64,000 nt of DNA from NCBI RefSeq assembly GCF_002174455.2, contig NZ_CP147246.1, forward strand, positions 3,105,001 through 3,169,000, in the 5' to 3' direction. The DNA comes from Enterococcus sp. 9D6_DIV0238 (GTDB lineage: Bacteria; Bacillota; Bacilli; Lactobacillales; Enterococcaceae). The notes below the pieces were generated by a model. It had not been told where the DNA came from. It saw only the letters and a program-made list of their open reading frames with translations, and ran no database searches. Both the position numbers and the translations under genes were made by a program. Shown here piece after piece: positions 30,733 to 39,974 of the stretch. Every line of letters starts with the position of its first letter. The first letter of the stretch is position 1.

Positions 30733-32277
30733 TTAAATTTCTGATAACGAGTGTTTAAAGTGATAATAAAAACCATTAGCAGATAATAAAAATAGAAAAG
30801 GCAAAAATTGAATCAAATATCTAGAGCGACCGCCTTCAAATAAGAGCAGATAGAAAATCATTCCAATAAAAGTCAATTTAAGTATCTCAATCAAAACATT
30901 TTCTCTTTTCATTCTTATCGTCAATATCATTCCTATTAAAGTGAGTAGATAGACGACATGCATTAAAAATCGAATATTAGCAGACTGAAGTGACTGAGGA
31001 TAGTATAGATTTTGTAAAAAAACTTGTAATTTATTTTTAGGTGACGATGCCGGTTTTAAATCTGCTCCATCTACTCCCCAATCAAAATCGCCATTAGCAG
31101 TATTATTGATATTTTTTTGAGATAGAAATTTTATATAGCCCATCGCACCTTTATTTTTAATTCGTTCTTTGATCATTTCCTTAGTGTATTCTTTTTTTTC
31201 TTTAGCTGTTGGTATACTGTAGATCATCTGAGTATCTGCATCACTATAGCCTCCAGAGCCAGTTAGTCCCATCATCACAAAAAAGGTCCACGGTTTTGCA
31301 AGTGATGTATCAAAAGAGATGATCGATTGGTGTTGAGTAAAGAATCTAAAAGATTGTTGTGTGAGTATCAAACTGGTCACAAGTATCACAGTTGTGAGAA
31401 TCAGTGAAGTCTTTTTTTTACGTGATTCTTTGGATAATAGCGTCTTCGGTAAAACGACCAGTACATATGCAATAAAGAATACTACAGAAGATGGTTTCAT
31501 TAAAAAACAGCACATTATCAGCATCCCGATACCCCATATCAGCATCATTTTTTTCCATAAGGCTAAAGAATCATTATTTCTTAAAATACTAAAGAAGAAA
31601 ATTGTAAAGCTGATAAAAGGTAACACCATGGTATCTGTGTAAGGTGTTAAGATCCATGGTGAAAGTGCCAATGAAAAAGAGAAAAGACAAAAGGTGATAA
31701 AAGCAATCGATCGATTGAATAACTTTTTAGCAGATAAATAAAGGATAATGATGCTTAGATCTATGAATATGCAGTTGACTATCTGCCAAGATAACCAGGA
31801 ATTACTTAACAAACCTGAAAAATCAATGTTGTTAATGATCGTGTTTATTCCATACATCATAAAAAAGAAAAATTGATTGTTGGGATTAACAGATAAAGCA
31901 AAACTAAAATGTCCTTTTTCTGGTGAGGTAACCTCATTAAAATTATCAAGTACATCCCAGCCGATAGGAGCAGTAATATTGATTAATAAAGCCATCTGGA
32001 TCAAGATAAATAGACAAAACATCAAGCTAACGATAAGGCGTTCGTGAGTTAAAATTATTCGTAATTTTGTAACTATTATCTTTTTTATTTTCGTCCTTTT
32101 ATCTGAAAGAAACACATATGTAGTAAGAAAAAACAAAATAATTACAAAGCTATAAAGTAAGTTTGAAATATTTTGGAAGTTTAGTAAAGATGATCTAATA
32201 GCTCCAAAAAATGTATAACATAAAAGAACTGCAAATAAAAAATTTTCAAATTGATTGATTTTTTTTAGAATTGACAC
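30733..32277 (-). CDS. Multi-pass membrane glycosyltransferase-like protein (GT39/ArnT-like)
   Basis: 514 residues from a GTG at 32277, which has the strong AAAGGGGGAG site; an ATG eight codons upstream has none. About 12 hydrophobic helices. The first loop holds INITAPIGWDVLDNFNE, with the acidic residue expected in GT-C enzymes that use lipid-linked sugars, and the last stretch GGRSRYLIQFLPFLFLLSANGFYY is typical of GT39/PMT-like proteins. Substrate unknown. It converges on the WxL operon and could glycosylate surface polymers or proteins. Confidence 0.65.
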   Translation of the reverse strand: MSILKKINQFENFLFAVLLCYTFFGAIRSSLLNFQNISNLLYSFVIILFFLTTYVFLSDKRTKIKKIIVTKLRIILTHERLIVSLMFCLFILIQMALLINITAPIGWDVLDNFNEVTSPEKGHFSFALSVNPNNQFFFFMMYGINTIINNIDFSGLLSNSWLSWQIVNCIFIDLSIIILYLSAKKLFNRSIAFITFCLFSFSLALSPWILTPYTDTMVLPFISFTIFFFSILRNNDSLALWKKMMLIWGIGMLIMCCFLMKPSSVVFFIAYVLVVLPKTLLSKESRKKKTSLILTTVILVTSLILTQQSFRFFTQHQSIISFDTSLAKPWTFFVMMGLTGSGGYSDADTQMIYSIPTAKEKKEYTKEMIKERIKNKGAMGYIKFLSQKNINNTANGDFDWGVDGADLKPASSPKNKLQVFLQNLYYPQSLQSANIRFLMHVVYLLTLIGMILTIRMKRENVLIEILKLTFIGMIFYLLLFEGGRSRYLIQFLPFLFLLSANGFYYHFKHSLSEI

Positions 32278-32661
32278 ACAAATCTCCCCCTTTATTTTCA
32301 TGTATTCTTTTATAAAGATAAGTCAAAAAGTCTAATTATCTTTTCCAAGATTTTTCACTGTTTATCATGGTGCAGAGCATCTTTTATGAACACTTTGTTT
32401 ATTATATCAATAATAAGTTTACCAGTAAATGACGATTCATTTATGTAATTATGTGTGCACATAGAAATAAGGGAAAATTTTTTATACTAGTATTCTAATA
32501 GATGATTCATACTGACCTAAAAAAATTAGTTGCAAATTGTTATTTTCAAAGTAATCTTTTCTTATATACTTTTTTGGTATGATAGAATAAGGATTACTTT
32601 ATTAAGCTGCAACAGTGTCTTATTATGAAAATATAAATGCAATTAAGAGAGGAAGGATCAC
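32278..32661. other. AT-rich divergent intergenic region
   Basis: 384 bp between the membrane glycosyltransferase and the orphan gene at 32662. It must hold two divergent promoters. A TATGAT at 32578-32583 is the only -10 I would point to, and no convincing -35, operator or hairpin was seen. Confidence 0.4.
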
Positions 32662-33192
32662 ATGTTACCATCATATTTAGTTGGAATAGCAAATGTTGTC
32701 TCAATAGCAGATTTTTTAGAACTGGAGATAGTTTTAGATAATCTTGAAGAAAGTTATGAAATACTTCATTCAGGAGAACTTTTTCTCTCCGGTAATAATC
32801 AACTTATTACTTCTGAAAGTAATGATAAGCAACTAAAAATAATAGCTAAAAATGAAAAAAACGGCAGAGAATTATTACTGTTTGATAGTGCCTTGTATGG
32901 TTATAACACTATGTTTTGCGATACTATTCAAGAGTTTGTTTTAGATAATAATGAGTTAAAGCGCTACCCAGTCAATGACATCTACAAAATCAATCTATCA
33001 ATTGGTATTGGGATCAACTATGATGAGGAGAAGGAAGACTATGAGATTGATGATCATGGTTTTGTTACCCTAATTGATGGAAGAAAAGTTTCTTGGGATC
33101 AGGTTAAATCTGATGGTTTCGATTATATAGGAATAAAGATAACAACTAAAGATTTGCAAATGTTCGAAATACTAAGTGAAGAACTTAGTTAG
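32662..33192 (+). CDS. Hypothetical protein, possible orphan immunity-type protein
   Basis: 176 residues, acidic, no signal peptide or membrane helix. ATG follows GAGAGGAAGGATC. The C-terminal part DDHGFVTLIDGRKVSWDQVKSDGFDYIGIKITT looks like a compact beta-rich module. No family recognised. It lies next to an IS30 remnant and a frameshifted ankyrin-repeat gene, the kind of debris often left from polymorphic-toxin immunity arrays; that reading is from context only. Confidence 0.55.
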   Translation: MLPSYLVGIANVVSIADFLELEIVLDNLEESYEILHSGELFLSGNNQLITSESNDKQLKIIAKNEKNGRELLLFDSALYGYNTMFCDTIQEFVLDNNELKRYPVNDIYKINLSIGIGINYDEEKEDYEIDDHGFVTLIDGRKVSWDQVKSDGFDYIGIKITTKDLQMFEILSEELS

Positions 33193-33251
33193 TGATTTGG
33201 GAAGAAGCTATATTAAATACGATAACTGTCATAAATACTCCATAGTGCACA

Positions 33252-33385
33252 GATATGACGCCTGTTTCGGAGGAAAATATTGAATTTGTCATTCACAAAT
33301 CCAATAATCGACCTAGAAAATGTCTAAATGGAAAACACCATACGAGGTATCTTATAACGAGTTTACAATCAGTTCCACTTTTTAA
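33252..33385 (+). pseudogene. IS30-family transposase C-terminal remnant
   Basis: Translation gives DMTPVSEENIEFVIHKSNNRPRKCL and, after a one-base shift near 33330, WKTPYEVSYNEF. This is the end of an IS30-type transposase (family pattern: NNRPRKCLxxKTPYEVF). No start, no N-terminal part and no terminal repeats were found, so it is an old fragment. Confidence 0.7.
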
Positions 33386-33394
33386 TATCAAAGA

Positions 33395-33846
33395 TTATTC
33401 AGATAACAAGGATTCTGCTGAAATCCCATAGTTATTCTCAATTCTAGGATCAGCACCATTCATCAGCAATAATTGAATCAGCTTATTATTTTCGTCTTCG
33501 TATTCCATTGCAGCACGCCATAATGGTGTATTTCCGAAATTATCTTGGGAATCTATCTTAGCTCCCTTAGTAATGAGATAATCAGCTATTTCGTATTGAT
33601 TACTCATTACAGCAAAATGTAATGCTGTAAATCCTGCATTATCTTTTGCATTCAAGTTAAGTCCATTATTAATTAGATGTTTGGCTAATTTTTTTCCCCT
33701 TTAACTATTGTTGATAATAAAAAAGTTCGCCCATCTCTATCTACACTATTTATTCCATATTTTTCTAGAAAATTATCAATTTCTTGAATATCGGCGCGTC
33801 CTAGTAGTTCATACAATTTAGTATCATCAAATTTATTAATTGTCAT
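33395..33846 (-). pseudogene. Ankyrin-repeat protein, frameshifted
   Basis: ATG at 33846 follows GGAGAA on the minus strand. The first frame (MTINKFDDTKLYELLGRADI..DNFLEKYGINSVDRDGRTFLLSTIVKGEKN) stops at a TAG. The second frame resumes KLAKHLINNGLNLNAKDNAGFTALHFAV and runs through two to three ankyrin repeats to 33395. One extra A in the seven-A run (T run 33689-33695 on the plus strand) restores about 150 residues. Small ankyrin proteins of this kind often sit in toxin-immunity loci. Recent decay or an assembly error. Confidence 0.7.
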
Positions 33847-34092
33847 TGGGTTCTCCTATTAATCTTTTATAGTAAATCCTTTTTTATAGTTTATCAAAGC
33901 TATCAAAAAAAACAATAAAAAATGAATTTTATAATTAGTACGTAGCGGGTTATCTATTATACAGAAAAGTTTATTTATATGATTCTATTTTTAACAAAAG
34001 AAATTTAAGTATATATTGTACTTAATTAGACAATTCCATCTTGAAAAAAGAACATATGTTTGGTATCCTTTAAATTATAGGGAGGGGTAAGT

Positions 34093-34494
34093 ATGAGTAC
34101 AACATTTAACGTGACCAAGTGGGATGAACAGACGATTGATGCTGAAAAGACAGATTTTCCGCTCAATCAAGTACACGCTCAGTATCAGCTTGAGGGAGAT
34201 TTGCAAGGAATCGCATGGGTTGAATATCTATTATACTATATTGAAAGCAATCAAGAAGATGGCCATCTTGCCACAGCTAGAATTACTGGATTTCTTCATT
34301 TTGAGGGACAGTATAAAGGAAAAACAGGAACCTTTACAGCTGCGGAAAAAGGCTTATTCGATAAAGGAGCACTTGATTCACCTGGAATGATCATCAAAGG
34401 TACAGGAGAATTACAGGGATTGTCTGGTTCTTATCAGTACGATTTTATTGGTGAAACAAGCAAACTGATCTTGGATTTTAAGATACATGAATAG
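34093..34494 (+). CDS. DUF3224 family protein
   Basis: 133 residues, beta-rich, cytoplasmic. The N-terminus FNVTKWDEQTID and the middle ITGFLHFEGQYKGKTGTFTAAEKGLFD followed by IKGTGELQGLSGSYQYDF match DUF3224, an allene-oxide-cyclase-like barrel of unknown role. ATG follows GGGAGGGGTAAGT. It overlaps the WYL regulator by 8 bp, so the two are coexpressed. Confidence 0.85.
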   Translation: MSTTFNVTKWDEQTIDAEKTDFPLNQVHAQYQLEGDLQGIAWVEYLLYYIESNQEDGHLATARITGFLHFEGQYKGKTGTFTAAEKGLFDKGALDSPGMIIKGTGELQGLSGSYQYDFIGETSKLILDFKIHE

Positions 34495-35374
34495 TTTATC
34501 AAGATTATTCTACATCATGCACTACCTGACTCTCCATAATAAAGTGAAAGCGACTTATCTGGCGGAACAGTTGGAAGTTTCGACGCGGACGATCTATCGA
34601 GATGTTGATGTATTGTCTGCTCAAGGCTTTCCGATATACGCTAAAAGTGGCCGTGATGGAGGGATCCATTTGTTGGATACACATCATTTGCCGGCAACCT
34701 TTGTTGATGATGAAGAACAGGACCAGATCATAGTAGGGTTACAGAACTTATCGGCGGCGAATCTGAGTAGTGTCGAACCATTAGTCAATAAACTTTCCTC
34801 CTTATTCAATAAAGAAATAGAACCTTGGATCGATATCGATTTTTCAACTTGGGGGCAAGAAGACGAAGCTCATGCGATCGAATTGATCACAGAAGCCAAA
34901 ATAAAAGGGAAATGTGTTTCTTTTTATTATAAGAATGGCAAAGGTGAAGGAATTTCTCGGGAAGTCATGCCAAACAAACTGATCTTTAAGCAAAATGCTT
35001 GGTATCTTGCAGGATATTGTTGTGTTCGAAAAACGACGCGCTTATTTAAATTGAAACGGATCGCTGATTTGGTCATGACAGATAATGAAATCGATGTATT
35101 GCTTTTAGACAAAAACTATCAACCCCGATTTGAAACGACTGATGTGGTATTCCAAGTACAAAATGAGCTCTTTTATAGAATCAAAGAAGAGCTGTCTGAA
35201 GTTGAAATAGAGCCTCATGAAAAGTATACGACGGTAAGAACACAGCAACCGAAAGGCAGTTGGCTAACGTCTTATTTACTTTCTTTTGGTAGTGCGATCG
35301 AAGTGATAGAACCGGACGAAGTCAAAGCTCAAATCAAAGAGGAAATTCAAAAACTCCAGCAAATTTATTCGTAA
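34487..35374 (+). CDS. YafY-type HTH/WYL-domain transcriptional regulator
   Basis: 295 residues. N-terminal HTH_11/DeoR-like domain (LSRLFYIMHYLTLHNKVKATYLAEQLEVSTRTIYRDVDVL), then a WYL domain (about 140-220: ISREVMPNKLIFKQNAWYLAGYC, TRLFKLKRIADL) and a C-terminal WCX extension. WYL domains bind small ligands or nucleic acid. It shares an operon with DUF3224 and probably controls it (inference). Confidence 0.88.
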   Translation: MNSLSRLFYIMHYLTLHNKVKATYLAEQLEVSTRTIYRDVDVLSAQGFPIYAKSGRDGGIHLLDTHHLPATFVDDEEQDQIIVGLQNLSAANLSSVEPLVNKLSSLFNKEIEPWIDIDFSTWGQEDEAHAIELITEAKIKGKCVSFYYKNGKGEGISREVMPNKLIFKQNAWYLAGYCCVRKTTRLFKLKRIADLVMTDNEIDVLLLDKNYQPRFETTDVVFQVQNELFYRIKEELSEVEIEPHEKYTTVRTQQPKGSWLTSYLLSFGSAIEVIEPDEVKAQIKEEIQKLQQIYS

Positions 35375-35436
35375 ATACTCTTGAATTGGTGATTATTGAT
35401 TGAGATAATAGCATAGAGTAGAGAAAGAGGGATAAC

Positions 35437-35868
35437 ATGAAACAACTGTGGTTTGAGCGATTGCTTCGTTGGAATAGAAAAATGCAGAAATTATTAACTG
35501 GAAGATATGCACGAATCGATTCACTTAATCGTACGTTGTTGTCGCTTAGCTTTATTTTGCTGATAGTAAATTTATTTTTATCAACGTCAGTTGTATTTTT
35601 TGCAGCATTTGGGTTATGGTTATGGTCGAATTATCGCTTTTTTTCAAAACGGATATACCCAAGAGCAAATGAAAATACTCGTTTTGTAGCGAGCCGACAA
35701 CGGGTGCTAACGTTTTTTTCGATGATCAAGATAAGATTCGTCAATCGGCATACCTATCGTTACTTTAAATGTCCAGCTTGTAAACAGCAGTTACGTGCGC
35801 CGAAAAAAAGAGGCAAGATCAAAGTGACTTGTTCGAAATGTAAAGAACAGTTTTTTAGAGTGGTTTAA
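35437..35868 (+). CDS. Membrane protein with C-terminal zinc ribbon
   Basis: 143 residues. Two transmembrane helices (about 32-50 and 52-66), a basic cytoplasmic stretch, then a C-terminal zinc ribbon with CPAC and CSKC pairs (FKCPACKQQLRAPKKRGKIKVTCSKCKEQF). Typical of small uncharacterised Firmicute zinc-ribbon membrane proteins. Its own promoter region (TGAGATAATAGCATAGAG) and AGAGGG site precede the ATG. A terminator follows at 35893. Confidence 0.75.
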   Translation: MKQLWFERLLRWNRKMQKLLTGRYARIDSLNRTLLSLSFILLIVNLFLSTSVVFFAAFGLWLWSNYRFFSKRIYPRANENTRFVASRQRVLTFFSMIKIRFVNRHTYRYFKCPACKQQLRAPKKRGKIKVTCSKCKEQFFRVV

Positions 35869-35892
35869 AAATGAATAAAGTAGAAGTAGTAG

Positions 35893-35932
35893 ATTGAAAA
35901 TTGACTAGGAAGAGTTGATTTTCAATTTTTTT
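35893..35932 (+). terminator. Rho-independent terminator
   Basis: ATTGAAAAT pairs with ATTTTCAAT around a 16-nt loop region that can pair further, followed by seven Ts. Confidence 0.7.
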
Positions 35933-36039
35933 GTTGAAAAGCGAACAATCAGTTCATTTTAGTAGGATTTGTTCCGCTTTTTTGTTAACAAGTGAACGTG
36001 CTATGTTATAATGGAAAAAATGATTGAGGAGGAAAATAT

Positions 36040-36309
36040 ATGCGGGCAGTACTGACAGTTATAGGAAAAGATAAAGTAGGGATCATCGCTGGTGTAAGCC
36101 AGACATTAGCTGAAATGAACATTAATATCCTTGATGTTTCTCAAACGATCATGGACAGCTATTTTACGATGATGATGGTACTAGAACTTTCCAAAGAACA
36201 AGCTAATTTTGAAGACATTCGTGCAACATTGAATGAATTGGGTGAACGATTAGGAGTCACGATCAGTATCCAAAACGAAGAAATATTCAACGTGATGCAC
36301 AAGTTATAA
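36040..36309 (+). CDS. ACT-domain protein (UPF0237)
   Basis: 89 residues, a single ACT domain: AVLTVIGKDKVGIIAGVSQTLAEMNINILDVSQTIMDSYFTMMMVLEL. ACT domains bind amino acids or other small ligands. The gene is followed by a PFL/UPF0210 gene in the usual two-gene arrangement; their joint role is unknown. Starts after GAGGAGGAAAATAT. Confidence 0.92.
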   Translation: MRAVLTVIGKDKVGIIAGVSQTLAEMNINILDVSQTIMDSYFTMMMVLELSKEQANFEDIRATLNELGERLGVTISIQNEEIFNVMHKL

Positions 36310-36398
36310 TAATCATATACTAGCTTGAGCTTTATTTTTTAACATCATCTAACTTTATAAGCTAGTTCGTGTTACTTTTAAAATTAGGAGGAATCATT

Positions 36399-37742
36399 TT
36401 GGAAACAAACCAAATTTTAGAAACGATTCGCATGATCGAAGAAGAAAATTTAGACATCAGAACGATCACGATGGGGATTTCATTACTTGATTGTATTGAT
36501 AGTGATAGTGATCGTGCCTGTCAAAAAATATATGAAAAAATCACTCGCTTAGCGAAAAATCTTGTTAAAGTTGGAGCTGAGATTGAATCAGAGTACGGGA
36601 TTCCGATCATCAACAAACGGATTTCAGTAACTCCGATTGGAATCATTGCCGCAGCTAGTCTAGATAAAGATTATGTGAAATATGCGAAAGCATTAGATAG
36701 AGCAGCTCAAGCGGTTGGGGTCAACTTTATTGGCGGATTTAGCGCCTTAGTTGAAAAGGGGTATCAGCATGGTGACGATATTCTAATTAATTCGATTCCA
36801 CAAGCATTGGCTGAAACAGAATTTGTATGTTCTTCTGTGAATATCGGCTCAACCCGTGCCGGTATCAATATGGATGCTGTTCGTCATATGGGCTATGTGA
36901 TCAAAGAAACTGCAGAAAGATCTGATATGGGCTGTGCCAAATTAGTTGTGTTTGCAAATGCTGTTGAAGACAATCCATTTATGGCTGGTGCCTTCCATGG
37001 CGTAGGGGAAGCTGATTGTGTCATCAATGTGGGTGTCAGTGGACCAGGAGTTGTCAAACGGGCACTGGAAAAGGTCAAAGGTGAGCCTTTTGATGTTGTA
37101 GCTGAGGTCGTAAAACAAACAGCCTTTAAAATCACACGAATGGGTCAGTTAGTTGGAAAAATTGCTTCCGAACGACTGAATGTTCCGTTTGGAATCGTTG
37201 ATTTATCTTTAGCGCCTACACCAGCTGTTGGAGATAGTGTTGCCTATATTTTAGAAGAGATGGGCTTGGAAAGTGTTGGGACTCATGGGACAACTGCTGC
37301 ATTGGCTCTATTGAACGATGCGGTGAAAAAAGGTGGAGTAATGGCATGTAATCACGTTGGCGGACTTTCTGGCGCATTTATTCCTGTCTCTGAGGATGCC
37401 GGCATGATCAATGCGGTGAATAATGGCGCTTTGAATTTGGAAAAATTAGAGGCAATGACTGCCATTTGTTCGGTAGGATTAGATATGATCGCGATTCCTG
37501 GAGAAACCTCTGCTGAAACAATTGCCGCTATGATCGCTGATGAAGCAGCGATCGGTGTGATCAATCATAAGACGACAGCTGTCAGAATCATTCCAGCCAA
37601 AGGAACACAAGTAGGAGATATGGTAGAATTTGGCGGATTATTAGGCAGAGCACCTGTGATGAAAGTCAATGACTACGCTTCTACCGATTTTATTTTACGC
37701 GGCGGACGTATTCCAGCGCCGATCCATTCTTTTAAAAATTAA
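36399..37742 (+). CDS. PFL (UPF0210) family protein
   Basis: 447 residues from a TTG at 36399, placed 8 nt after TAGGAGG; upstream in-frame starts would destroy that spacing. The sequence matches the UPF0210/PFL family along its whole length ([46 protein letters not shown]), which shares the pyruvate-formate-lyase-like barrel but has no assigned reaction. It follows the ACT protein after 89 bp. Confidence 0.9.
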   Translation: METNQILETIRMIEEENLDIRTITMGISLLDCIDSDSDRACQKIYEKITRLAKNLVKVGAEIESEYGIPIINKRISVTPIGIIAAASLDKDYVKYAKALDRAAQAVGVNFIGGFSALVEKGYQHGDDILINSIPQALAETEFVCSSVNIGSTRAGINMDAVRHMGYVIKETAERSDMGCAKLVVFANAVEDNPFMAGAFHGVGEADCVINVGVSGPGVVKRALEKVKGEPFDVVAEVVKQTAFKITRMGQLVGKIASERLNVPFGIVDLSLAPTPAVGDSVAYILEEMGLESVGTHGTTAALALLNDAVKKGGVMACNHVGGLSGAFIPVSEDAGMINAVNNGALNLEKLEAMTAICSVGLDMIAIPGETSAETIAAMIADEAAIGVINHKTTAVRIIPAKGTQVGDMVEFGGLLGRAPVMKVNDYASTDFILRGGRIPAPIHSFKN

Positions 37743-37864
37743 TGGAATAAGGGTTTGAGCTATTTTTAAGAAAAAGAAATATGTTATAATGATTTTAAGC
37801 AGAGCAATTATTTTTTCAGTAAAATAGTGACTGTCAAACCGAATATAAAGGAGAGTATAAAAAC

Positions 37865-38254
37865 GTGGAAATAAAACGTCAGCAAGAAGTCGTAGAAGCT
37901 TTTCATTACGATATGCGTACACAAGATATGGGTGAGGTAGAAACAGATCTGAGAGTTGGTTTTTCACCAATCGAATCAACAGATGAAAATTATCCTAAAG
38001 AAAATTCAATTATCGCGGCTCGTTTAGAGTTTCGCTTAGTATTTGAAGAATATGTGTTGTCAGGATCTGTGAGTCAAATCAACCATATCATCAATCACAA
38101 AATTGAAAAACAAGAAGATATCAGCCAAGAAGAAGTGGATGAATTAGTAAGTCCTCTATTCAGTATTGTTCAACGTATGGCCTATGAAGTGACTGAAATT
38201 GCACTGGATAAGCCAGGAATTCAATTGAACTTTCAATCATCACAAGAAGGATAA
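37865..38254 (+). CDS. DUF1149 family protein
   Basis: 129 residues from a GTG at 37865, preceded by AAAGGAGAG. The N-terminus MEIKRQQEVVEAFHYDMRT and the body matching SecB-like DUF1149 (LEFRLVFEEYVLSGSVSQINHIINH) identify it. DUF1149 proteins are small cytoplasmic proteins of Lactobacillales with a SecB-like fold; chaperone function is an inference. Extended -10 TGTTATAAT at 37782-37790; terminator after. Confidence 0.85.
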   Translation: MEIKRQQEVVEAFHYDMRTQDMGEVETDLRVGFSPIESTDENYPKENSIIAARLEFRLVFEEYVLSGSVSQINHIINHKIEKQEDISQEEVDELVSPLFSIVQRMAYEVTEIALDKPGIQLNFQSSQEG

Positions 38255-38262
38255 AATAGAAA

Positions 38263-38304
38263 AAAGAGTTTGTGATAGCCTGAAACTATCACAAACTCTT
38301 TTTT
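38263..38304 (+). terminator. Rho-independent terminator
   Basis: AAAAAAGAGTTTGTGATAG and CTATCACAAACTCTTTTTT are perfect long arms around a short loop; works in both directions. Confidence 0.9.
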
Positions 38305-38339
38305 ACTATCATCAGTGAAACAAAAAAGTATCTTTTCTT

Positions 38340-38511
38340 ATTTAAAATCAGGTAAAATAGATGTATCACTAAAAATAAGCTTTTTAATTTTTAGGGCGGA
38401 TCATTGAAGAATGATTCCCGGGAACCTTTACTTCCTTTGATGGACTGTCATTTATTTTGCGGTGGTTAGCTTTAAAGGCTGCTTTCGCTTTAAAAATTGG
38501 GAGGGAAAAAA
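38340..38511 (+). promoter_or_regulatory. tcyP-like gene leader with two hairpins
   Basis: A TAAAAT (38353-38358) may be the -10. The ~150-nt leader holds GGATCATT/AATGATTCC (about 38398-38418) and TTTAAAG/CTTTAAA just before the GGGAGGG ribosome site. It does not match a T-box, SAM or other riboswitch I know. Regulation at RNA level is possible but unproven. Confidence 0.3.
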
Positions 38512-39903
38512 ATGACAACACTCATCACTGTTTTAGTGGTCCTGGCTTTTGTCGCTGTGTTATACGTCTTTTATCGTATGCAGAAAAAACACCTTAAGTT
38601 TTCAACACGTGTCTTTGCTGCATTAGGCGTGGGTATTGTTTTAGGCGCAATTATTCAATTCGCATTTGGTACTCAAGATAAAGTTACAACACAAGCAATG
38701 GACTGGATTGGTATTGTAGGTAATGGATATGTAGCATTTTTACAAATGCTCGTAATCCCCTTAGTCTTTGTTTCGATCGTCGGAGCATTTACGAAAATGA
38801 AAGAATCCAAACAATTAGGAAAAATCAGCTTTAATGTGCTGGCAACATTGTTAGGTACGACTGCCGTCGCTGCATTGGTCGGAATCGGAACTACATTATT
38901 GTTTGGACTTCAAGGTGCGAAATTTACTGAAGGAGCGGCAGAAACGGCACGGATCGCAGAACTTGCGACTCGACAGGAAACCGTTGAAAACCTATCGATT
39001 CCTCAACAAATTTTAGCCTTTATTCCTAGAAATGTCTTTGCAGATTTTGCTGGCACTCGTCCAACAAGTACGATCGGTGTGGTTATTTTTGCGGCTTTCG
39101 TTGGTGTAGCTTATCTTGGTGTGAAACGTAAAGCGCCAAAAGAAGGAGAATTTTTCGCCAATCTGATCGACAGTCTTTATAAAATTACGATGCGTATCGT
39201 GACACTTGTGTTGCGTTTGACACCGTATGGCGTGTTGGCGTTGATGACAAATGTGGTAGCGACAAGTGATTTTGAAGCAATATTGAACTTGGGTAAATTT
39301 GTTTTAGCTTCATATACTGCGTTGATTATTGTGATGCTAATTCACTTAGCGATTTTGATTGCGGTAAAAGTAAATCCTGTAAATTATTTGAAAAAATCAT
39401 TTCCAGTGTTGAGCTTTGCTTTCACATCAAGATCAAGTGCGGGAGCATTACCTTTAAATATTGAAACACAAACAAAGGCATTGGGCGTCGATGATGCGAC
39501 CGCTAACTTTGCTGCAAGCTTTGGCTTGTCGATTGGTCAAAACGGCTGTGCAGGGGTTTATCCTGCAATGTTGGCAACGATCGTTGCACCAACTGTTGGG
39601 ATCAATGTCTTTAGTTTAGAATTTATTTTGATGTTAGTTGCAATTGTTACAATCAGTTCATTTGGTGTTGCCGGTGTCGGTGGTGGAGCGACTTTTGCTT
39701 CCTTGATCGTACTAGGCGCTATGAACTTACCAGTTGCGATTGTTGGATTAGTGATTTCTGTAGAACCGTTGATCGATATGGCGAGAACTGCTGTTAACGT
39801 GAGTGACAGCATGGTCGCAGGAATCGTGACGAGTTCTAGAATCAATGAACTAGATCGTGATGTCCTAAATGACAGCAATTTAGTCATTGAAGAAAATGCA
39901 TAA
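38512..39903 (+). CDS. tcyP: L-cystine/dicarboxylate:cation symporter (TcyP-like)
   Basis: 463 residues from ATG 38512 (GGGAGGG upstream). DAACS-family fold: eight transmembrane helices plus re-entrant hairpins; FTSRSSAGALPLNIETQTKALGV and SFGLSIGQNGCAGVYPAMLA are the conserved HP1/TM7 motifs of the TcyP branch, which imports L-cystine with sodium or protons. The N-terminal helix with YRMQKKHLKFSTRVFAALG also fits TcyP. Its original terminator at 39944-39974 is now split by an IS1182-family insertion. Confidence 0.85.
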   Translation: MTTLITVLVVLAFVAVLYVFYRMQKKHLKFSTRVFAALGVGIVLGAIIQFAFGTQDKVTTQAMDWIGIVGNGYVAFLQMLVIPLVFVSIVGAFTKMKESKQLGKISFNVLATLLGTTAVAALVGIGTTLLFGLQGAKFTEGAAETARIAELATRQETVENLSIPQQILAFIPRNVFADFAGTRPTSTIGVVIFAAFVGVAYLGVKRKAPKEGEFFANLIDSLYKITMRIVTLVLRLTPYGVLALMTNVVATSDFEAILNLGKFVLASYTALIIVMLIHLAILIAVKVNPVNYLKKSFPVLSFAFTSRSSAGALPLNIETQTKALGVDDATANFAASFGLSIGQNGCAGVYPAMLATIVAPTVGINVFSLEFILMLVAIVTISSFGVAGVGGGATFASLIVLGAMNLPVAIVGLVISVEPLIDMARTAVNVSDSMVAGIVTSSRINELDRDVLNDSNLVIEENA

Positions 39904-39949
39904 TTTGTGATCCACTTCTCTTCCCCAAGAGAGTTAAAAAAAAGGACCA

Positions 39950-39974
39950 AGATATAACTCGTAGAGTTATATCC
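39950..39974 (+). repeat. Left target-site duplication of IS copy 1 (terminator hairpin)
   Basis: 25 bp, AGATATAACTC then GTA then GAGTTATATCC, repeated exactly at 41506-41530 on the other side of the element. In the pre-insertion sequence it was the upper stem of the tcyP terminator (GGACCA... ...TGGTCC followed by Ts). Confidence 0.8.
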
